From NCBI RefSeq assembly GCF_001902635.1, contig NZ_MJAO01000002.1, forward strand, positions 124,001-188,000: a stretch of DNA of 64,000 nucleotides, read 5' to 3'. This stretch comes from Serratia marcescens (lineage in GTDB: Bacteria; Pseudomonadota; Gammaproteobacteria; Enterobacterales; Enterobacteriaceae). The notes under the pieces were generated by a model, which saw only the letters and a list, made by a program, of their open reading frames with translations, ran no database searches and had not been told where the DNA came from. This document shows, piece after piece, positions 20,701 through 29,700 of this stretch; positions within the stretch are counted from its first letter, which is position 1, and each line of letters opens with the position of its first letter. The translations under genes were made by a program, and so were the position numbers.

Positions 20701-23700
20701 CGCAGGCCGACTTGATGCTGCGCTGCTATGAAAAAACCGGCATCGATCCGCGCACCATCAGCTATATCGAAGCGCACGGCACCGGGACGGCGCTGGGCGA
20801 TCCCATCGAAATCCAGGGGTTGGTCAAGGCCTTCCGGCAACATACCCCGGATAAGCAGTTTTGCGCGATCGGCTCCGTGAAATCCAACATTGGCCATGCG
20901 GAATCGGCGGCGGGCATCAGTGGGTTAAGCAAAGTGCTCCTGCAGCTGCATCATAAGACGCTGGTGCCTTCACTGTTGCATTCAGAGCAGGTAAACCCGT
21001 ATCTGGAACTGGAGCATTCGCCGTTCTATATTCAACGCGAAGCGCAGGCCTGGGAACAGCCCACGGTGGCGCGCAACGGCGATGCGATCGCCGCGCCCCG
21101 GCGCGCCGGGATCAGTTCATTTGGCGCCACCGGTTCAAATGCGCACCTGATCGCCGAAGAGTTTCTGCCGCCGGCCCGCCGCAGAATGGAACAACATCAG
21201 CCGCTGATCGTGCCCCTATCCGCAAAAAATGAAGACAGACTGCGGGTGATGGCGGGAAACCTGGCGCAATTTTTGGCGCAGCACCCGAATCTGGACGGCC
21301 TGCCGCCTGAGGATTTGGCCTTCACGCTGCAGGTGGGGCGGCGTTCTTTGGAAGAGCGCGCGGTGTTTGTCGTGCAGGATCTCAGCGAGTTAATGCAGAA
21401 ACTGACGGCATTCGCCCACGAGGCCACGCTGCCTGAGGGATGCTGGCGGGGCAGCGCGGGCGGCAAAGACGGTGGCCGCAGTGGCGGCTTTATAACGGCA
21501 GATGACAGCGCCGCTTTGCTTCAGCGTTGGATAGCGCAAGGCGCCATGCACAAGATCGCCCGTTTCTGGGTGGACGGTTTTCTGGTGGACTGGCGTCAGC
21601 TATACCCGCACGCCACACCTTGTCGCGTTAGCCTGCCAGGCTATCCGTTTGCCAGAGAGAAACATTGGCTGCCCGCGCCGGACGATCTGGGCCGGATCGC
21701 GCATGGGACATCCACGCCTCCGTCGGCGCCGATTTCGGCTCCCGTCGATGCGGAAGAGCCCGAGACGCTGATGCTGTTTACCGAGGCGTGGCATAAGATG
21801 CCGGCGCCGCCCGCCTCCCGAGCGCCCCGTGAATTTAACACCCTGATCTGCTTCTTGTCGCAGCCGGAGAATCAGCGTTTGCTGCAGCTGCAAATGCGGG
21901 CGTTGGCGCCGCAAAGCGAAATTGTGTTTGTTTCCCGGCACCCGGAACACCGCGGAGAACGTGTTTTCCCGCTGCCGCCGGCGGACACCGAAACGGCACA
22001 GGCGGAACACTATCACCGCTGCTTCACCCAGCTGAAAGCCGCGCGGATCCTCCCGCAACACAGTGCGATCTTGTATCTCTGGCCGTTGGAAGAGCCTGGT
22101 CATCTATCTGATTACGCCGCGCTGCATCAGCTCCTGTCTGCAATGGTGAAGAACGACATGGCGCCGCAGCGTCTCTTGTTGGCCGGGGTAAGCCATCATT
22201 CGCTGGAACGGGCTTACCTGGAATCATGGGTTGGCATCGAGCGCTCCCTGACCGCCGCCTTGCCGGGCACTCAATGCGCCATTGCCGCCAGCTGCGTGGC
22301 GAATTCAGCCGAATCCGTCGTGACAGAGCCTTATGTCTCACAGCTGTATCAGCAGGTTACGGCACACGATTTTAACAGCGTCTGCTATGACGAGGGAGAG
22401 CGGCATGTCCTGCAGGTTCAACCAAGCCACGCGGCCCTGACAGCGCGGGAGGAGACGGGGATCAAGCAGGGGGGAACCTACCTGATCACCGGCGGATTCG
22501 GCGGGCTGGGTTTGATTTTCGCCCGATATCTGGCGCAGCGTTATTCAGCCAGACTGATTCTGACCGGCCGTACCGCCATGAATGCCGAGCGCAAAGCGCG
22601 GGTTGACGAGCTGGTTCAGCTGGGGGGACAGGTGCACTACATCCAGGCGGATGTGTGCGATGTCAGCGCCATGCGCTTTCATCTGGCGCAGGCAAAGCGC
22701 ACGATGGGCGAGATCCTTGGCGTGATTCACGCCGCCGGCCTTGAAGCCGGCGAACCTGTCTTTGCCAAGTCTCGCCAGGCTTTCGAAGCGATTCTCCGGC
22801 CGAAGGTGGACGGAGCGCAAATATTAGACGCATTGCTAACGCCGGAGCCGTTGGACTTTGTCTGCTATTTCTCTTCCAGCGCCGCATTCCTGGGCGATTT
22901 CGGCTCTTGCGATTACGCGATGGGAAACCGTTTCCTGATGAGCTACGGCAAACATCGCATGGAGCAGGTGAAACAGGGGCATCTTCGCGGTAAGACCTTG
23001 ATTATCAACTGGCCTTTCTGGGAAGAAGGGCGCATGGGCGCTCACGATCGGGAAAGCGCCGGTTTTTATCTCAGCGCGACCGGGCAACGGGCGCTGAACA
23101 GTGCGGAAGGGTTGCAGCTCTTCGAACAGCTTTTGCAGCAAGGTGAAGGTCAATATCTGGTGCTTGCCGGAAAACCAGCGCGCGCCGCCCAGCTGCTGGG
23201 GCTGGTGAAACATGCGGTGGCCGATTCGGGCGCAGCTCATCAGGTGAGCCACCCGCAGCGCGCCGCTGAAGTTTCAACGGCTGCCGAACGCGCTCCGAAA
23301 CAACCGGCACTCCCCGTTGGAGAAACGGCAGATCTGCGCGCTGAGGTCAGCAACAGACTGAAAACGTTGATCAACCGCTTGCTAGGTACCCCGTTGGAAC
23401 GCATCGGATTAGACAGCGGTTTTGCTGATTTCGGTTTTGATTCGATCACGCTGGCGTCGTTTTCCCGTGAATTGAGTCAGCACTTTAATCTCGACATCAC
23501 GCCGACGGTGCTCTTCGGTCATTCCTCCGTAAAACGGTTGACGGAATACTTCTGTCGTGAACACGCCCCGGCGCTGCATGCCATGCTGTCAGCGCCAATG
23601 GCGGCACAAACCGCTACCGCCGCCGTCTCAGCGGCGCACACCACGCCTGCGCCGTCATCCACTTTCGCCACGGCCAACGCGGAGGCTGCGGCAACGCCGA

Positions 23701-26700
23701 CCGGCACCGCCGAAGAACCGATCGCCATCATCGGGATGAGCGGGCGCTTTCCGCAGGCGGATAACATCGATGAGTTCTGGGATAAGTTGATTCGGGGGGA
23801 GAGTTGCATCGGCGAGATGTCTGAACCGCGTTGGGACTGGCGCTCCGTCACCGGCAACGGGGAGCAGGAAGGGCAGCCGCTTCCGCAATGGGGCGCATTC
23901 ATGAAGGACATCATGCGCTTCGATGCCGCTTTCTTCGATATTGCGCCGAAAGAGGCGATGGAGATGGATCCCAGACAGCGGATCTTCCTGCAGGAGGCCT
24001 GGCGCACGTTTGAAGATGCGGGTTACATGGGACAGCGCATCCGCGACATGGCCTGCGGTGTGTATGTGGGGGCGGAAGAAAGCGACTATGGCGCACTGGT
24101 TGGTGAACAGGGGTCGATCAATGGCAACCAGAACGCCACGCTGGCGGCGCGGATCTCTTATGCGCTGGATCTGAAAGGGCCGAACATGGCCCTGACCGCG
24201 GCCTGCGCGTCGGGGTTGGTCGCCATTCATCAGGCCTGCCTGGCGTTGCGCCAGGGGGATTGCGAAATGGCGTTGGCCGGGGGGATCAACCTGCTGATGA
24301 CACCGTGGGTGTATCAGAGCATGCACCGGAGCGGGATGTTGTCGCCGGACGGCAATGCCAGCGTGTTTGATCAACGCGCCAACGGGTTGGTGCCGGGAGA
24401 AGCGGTCGCGGTGGTATTGCTCAAGCCGTTGTCAAAAGCCAAGGCCGATGGCGATCGCATCTATGGGTGCATTAAAGCCAGCGGCGTAAACTACGACGGG
24501 AAAACCAATGGCATTACGGCGCCGAATCCGCTACGTCAGGCTGAATTGCTGAAAAATGTCTATGACCGCTATCAGATTGACCCCCGCGAGATTCAATATG
24601 TCATTTCCCACAGCACCGGTTCGCAGTTGGGAGACCCGATTGAGGTGCAGGCGCTGGCTGATGCCTTCGCCGGCGGGAAAGACGATCCCCGGCGCTGCGT
24701 TTTAGGCTCGATTAAACCGCTTATCGGCCATACGTTTGCCGCCTCCGGCATCGTCAGCCTCATCGCCATGCTTAAAGCGATGGCGCATCAGACGATGCCG
24801 GCGACCCATCGCTTTGAAACATGCAACCGCTACATCAATCTGGAGCGGACGCCCTTTACGATTGAACGCCAGAACCAACCCTGGTTGCGCCGGGACATGC
24901 AGCCCAGAATGGGGGCCATCAGCGCAACGGGGATCAGCGGCACCAATGCGCATGCGGTCATTGAAGAATACAGTGCGGAAGACCCCGAATCCTCGCTGAC
25001 AACAAAAACGCCGGTGGCGACGGGGGACGGCGCCGCTCCGCACGCCGCGATCGTGCCGATCTCAGCAAAAACCACCGAAGCGCTGCATGCTTATGTTCAG
25101 TCCTGCGCGCAATATCTCCAATGCCATCCGGCTACCCGGCTTGATCGGCTGGCCTACAGTCTGCAAACCGGGCGAGATGCGATGGCGAAACGCGTAGCCT
25201 TCGTCGCATCTGATATCACGGAACTGCGCGAGCAGTTGGCGTCGTTCATGGCCGGCGTCATGTCCTCGGGCATTTACTCTGCCGACGCACAAGGTGGTGA
25301 CAATGTCACAAATTTGACGGCGTTAGCCAGCGCATGGAGCCGCGGCGCCGACATCGATTGGTTTGAGTTATACCGGGAAACCGTGCCGCCGCAACGCATT
25401 GGGGCACCGGTTTATCCTTTCCAGGGCAAGCGCTACTGGGCCACGCTCCCGCCTACGGCACCGCCCAGCCCGGCCCGCGAGCCGGCGGTTGCCGTATTGC
25501 CGGCCGGCAATGCAGCGATAAACCACAGTGAAGTCGCGTCGCTTGACGCCACCACCCGTCAGGTTCGCTCGTTACTGATAAGCGCGCTGTATTTTGAAGA
25601 GAATGAGGTTGAAAATCATCAGCCGTTTACCGAGCTGGGGCTCAATTCAATCAATGCGGTGGGCTTTATTGAGGCGATTAACCGGTCATTAGCTGCCGGG
25701 CTCACGATTAATGCCATCTTTGATCATCCCAGCATCGACGCCTTGTCTTTGCATCTACACGCCTCAGCGCACCGCCAGGGGGATAGCGTCACTCCGCCGG
25801 CAACGAAGGCCCCGGTTGAAGCCCCGCAACTGACGGCGATGAACGACCGCACCGCGCCAATGGAAAAACACTGGCTGAAACACTATCCGGAATGCATGCC
25901 GCTCAGCCGGCAATTGCGGGCTCGGCGCAACGACGGCGATGAAAGCGAACCCGAGCGATCCCGCTTCTGGATCCACCCGCTGACGGGATCAACCGGCTTA
26001 TATCTGAAGGTGGCTGAAAACCTGGGGGACGAATACGCCCTATGGGGAATTCATTCGCGCGGCTTTCTGACTCGGCATCAACCGTTGCAAAGCATTGAAA
26101 GCATGGCGCGTTACTATATCGACATTCTCCAGGCCGGCAACGCCACCGGGCCTTATGAGCTTGCGGGCTATTCGATGGGCGGCATTATCGCCTATGAAAT
26201 GGCCCGCCAGCTGCAACTGGCGGGATTCCGGGTGACGAGCCTGATCCTGCTGGAACCGCCGTTCCCGCAGCCGGAGAACCTGCGTCACTCGTCCCCCTTT
26301 GATTATCGCGACGCGTTGCTGATGAGCGCGAATTTCTTCTTGCACTATAGTGTGAAGGACATTTTGGCCTCAGGGCAGGTTGAGTTTGAAACGCTCGCCT
26401 GCACGGAGCAGGAGCTGATGGGCATTGACGCCGATAACGCGCTGGCGTGGCTGGCTGAAAGATGCCTCAAAAAAGGGGTCGCGCAGCCGTTATCGGTGGT
26501 GCAGGAAAAAATCGAGAATATGGCCCAGATCCTTAAACATAACCGCGAAGCCATGGCGGCCTATTCGGTAAAAGCGTTACCGAATGCCCATGAGATCGAC
26601 TTGCACTACATGACCGTGGAGCCATCGTGTCACGATAGTCGATCGGATAAGTCTGCCTTAGCGGCAAACAATCGCCATGTTCTGGGGGAAGCGTTAACCC

Positions 26701-29700
26701 ATGATGAGAGCCATTGCCAGCGATGGTTAGACTATTTGCCCGGCGCACAGGTATTCCGCACCCGGGCCAAAGACCATTTTCACCTGTTATCTGAACGCGA
26801 AAGCGTCGCCATGATTTCCGAGCGCTGCCGGGCGATTTATCAGAGCGCGTCAGCCGGCAAAAAAACCGCGCCCCATGTGGGAGACGCCGCGGCCAGGCCA
26901 AGCCAGGCGGAGCGGGAGCGCATTGCGATCATCGGGATGTCCGGGCAATTCCCCGGCGCCGGGAATGCGGATGAGCTCTGGCAACTGCTTGAGCGGGGCC
27001 ACTCCTCGTTTACGCCGCCGCCGGATAATCGCGACTGGCCAGCCGGCCAATATCAAGGCTACGGCGCTTTTCTCTCGGAGATAAAATCCTTCGACCCGCT
27101 GTTTTTCAATATGTCGCCGCAAGAAGCCTCGATGCTGGATCCTTGCGAACGTCTGTTTCTACAGGAAAGCTGGAAGGCGATTGAGGATGCGGGCATCGCG
27201 CCTGACACGCTCTCCGGCAAGCGCTGGGGGGTCTTCTGCGGCAGCGGGGGCGATTATACGCTGCGCTTTGCGGCCGGAGAGCATTTCGCGCCGAATATCA
27301 CGCTGTCCCAGATCCCGGGGCGCGTCTCTTACAGCTTGGATCTGCACGGGCCTTGCCTCTGTGTAGAGGCGGGGTGTGCGTCCTCTCTGCTGTCTATCGC
27401 TCAGGCTTGCGACCATTTAACGCGGGGGCAATGTGACGTCGCCATTGCCGGCGGGGCGCAGATTTACTCCACGCCGAATATGTTGATCAGCGCTTCTCGC
27501 TTCGGGCTTTTATCACCGGCAGATCGCGGTTGCGCCTTTTCGACGCGCGCCGCCGGCATGGTGCCAGGCGAATCGGTGGGGGTGGTGATTTTGAAACCCT
27601 TAGCATTGGCCTTAGCGGAGGGGGACAGAATTTATGGCGTGATCGAAGCCTGGGGCAGCAATCACAACGGCAAAACCCATGGGATTATGGCGCCGAGCGC
27701 AGGCGCTCAGGAGGCGCTGCTGACGGAAACCTATCAACGGTTTGATATCCGCCCCGAGAGCATTACGCTGGTGGAAGCCCATGCGGCAGGGATGCCTGCC
27801 GCAGATGCGGCGGAGCTCGCAGCCCTGACAAACGTCTTTGGCGATCGCGAGCGAGGGCGCCAATCCTGCGCGTTGGGCAGCGTTGAGAACAACATTGGCC
27901 ATGCTTTCCACAGTTCGGGGATGAATCACCTGTTCAAGGTGCTGCTGGCCATCAAACACCGGACGATCCCCGGAACGCCGAATACCGACGATCGGGGGGC
28001 ATTGCCCGCGCTGGAAGACGGCCCGTTCTATATCAATGCGGAAACGGTTCCCTGGCAGCCGCCGGCAGGCGTAGCGCGGCGAGCCGCCATCAGCTCATTC
28101 GGCGCGACGGGAATCAACGTTCATCTTGTGGTCGCCGAACCCGCCGCGCGTGAGCGGGCGGCGGATGCCCCTGATTCGGCGCGTCGCAGGCCGGTGTGTA
28201 TCGCGCTGTCGGGAAAAAATGAAAGGGCTTTGCAGCAACGTTGCCGCGAGTTGCACGATTTCATCCAGGCCCGGCCAGAATTGGATCTGCAGCAACTGGC
28301 GGCTAACTTACTGTTGCGCCGCACGCATTTCGCTTATCGGTGCGCCTGTGTGGTGGCGGACATTGAAGAGTTACGCCATTTTCTGGCACAGGCGATCGCG
28401 GGCGCGACGTTGACCCCGGCGGATAAAGGCTACCGGGGGAAGGTGGATGCAAACCGCCCACGCGGGGCTGGGGAGGCGGTTGCCGGCGTGCAGCAAGCCA
28501 TCCGGGATCGGAACGACAGCGGGAATTGGTTGCAGCTAGCCCGGCTCTATGTCGAGGGCGTAGATTTCTTTACTGAGGATTTCCACCCCGAGGCGCGTAT
28601 CGCGCAGGCATTCTCTGCGGCCGAGACGTTCCCGCTATCGCTGCCGACATATCCGTTTGACCTGCGCCCGTGCTGGGCCGGGGAAGCGCTCGCCCAAGCA
28701 TCGGCAACCCTCACGCCCGTGCAGGCAACCCCGCCGTCGGCCTCTAAGCCGGTAGTGCACCGGCTGCTCGGCATCCTGGCGGAACTGGCCGGTCTTTCTC
28801 ATGCTGAAATTGATCCGGACGAGCCGATCGCACACTACGGTATCGATTCACTGCTGGGGCTGCGTTTGCTAAACCGGATCAACTCCGCGTTTGTCACGGC
28901 GTTTGACGCCGACCTGTTGACCCGAGGCTCGCTGAGGGCGATTGCCGAAGAAATTGCCCGCCGCTCACCCAACGCCGATCAGGATGCGGCGCCGGCGCAT
29001 CGTCCGGCCTCTATTCAATCGGTCTCATGGCCGATACGGCGGACGGCTGCACTGACTGCCGATGAAACGGCGTTGGCTCGTACTGAGTTAAGCCGGTTAT
29101 TGCAGCAGGGCGTTGGCGTGTGGAAAGGCGCGACAGCGCTTCACGCCGAATTTAACCGCCATGCCCGATGCGCCCAGCGTGCACTGGAACGAACGAATCA
29201 ACCGGATATGTTAGGGTCGTACCTGGAAGACGGGGTGCGTTACTATCCGACCAGCCACATCCAGACGTTTGTTCTGCATGAAACCGAGGTAAGAAAACGC
29301 GCTACCTTTAATATCGGCCAGGGTTTTTGGCTGGATACGCCCATCGAACTGTCGCTGTTGAATCGGGCGTTGAACGACATGGTGAGCCGCCACGCGATCT
29401 TGCGAACCGGCGCCGAGCTTTTCGGGCAACAGTGGGCGCAAGTCGTTCATGAGGCGTTGACGCTGGAATGCCGGGAAGTTTGTTGGCCGCATATCATTGA
29501 CCGGTCAGCGTTCGAACAGACATTCGCGCGTTTCCAACAGTCGGTGAACAACGAACTGTTCCACGCCGATCGGATGCCGATGTTCGATCTGTATGTGGCT
29601 CATAACGGCGCGGATCTGGGGGCGGTTTACTTTGTTACGCATCACTTCCATGCCGATGGTTTCACCCTGTTCATGCTTCTGCAGGAGCTTTATCTCCGCT

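Noticed and set aside
19200-20897. Long - strand frame of 565 codons opposite the giant PKS.
   Set aside because: It is a GC-rich shadow of the DH-ACP-KS coding sequence, which has clear domain motifs on the + strand.
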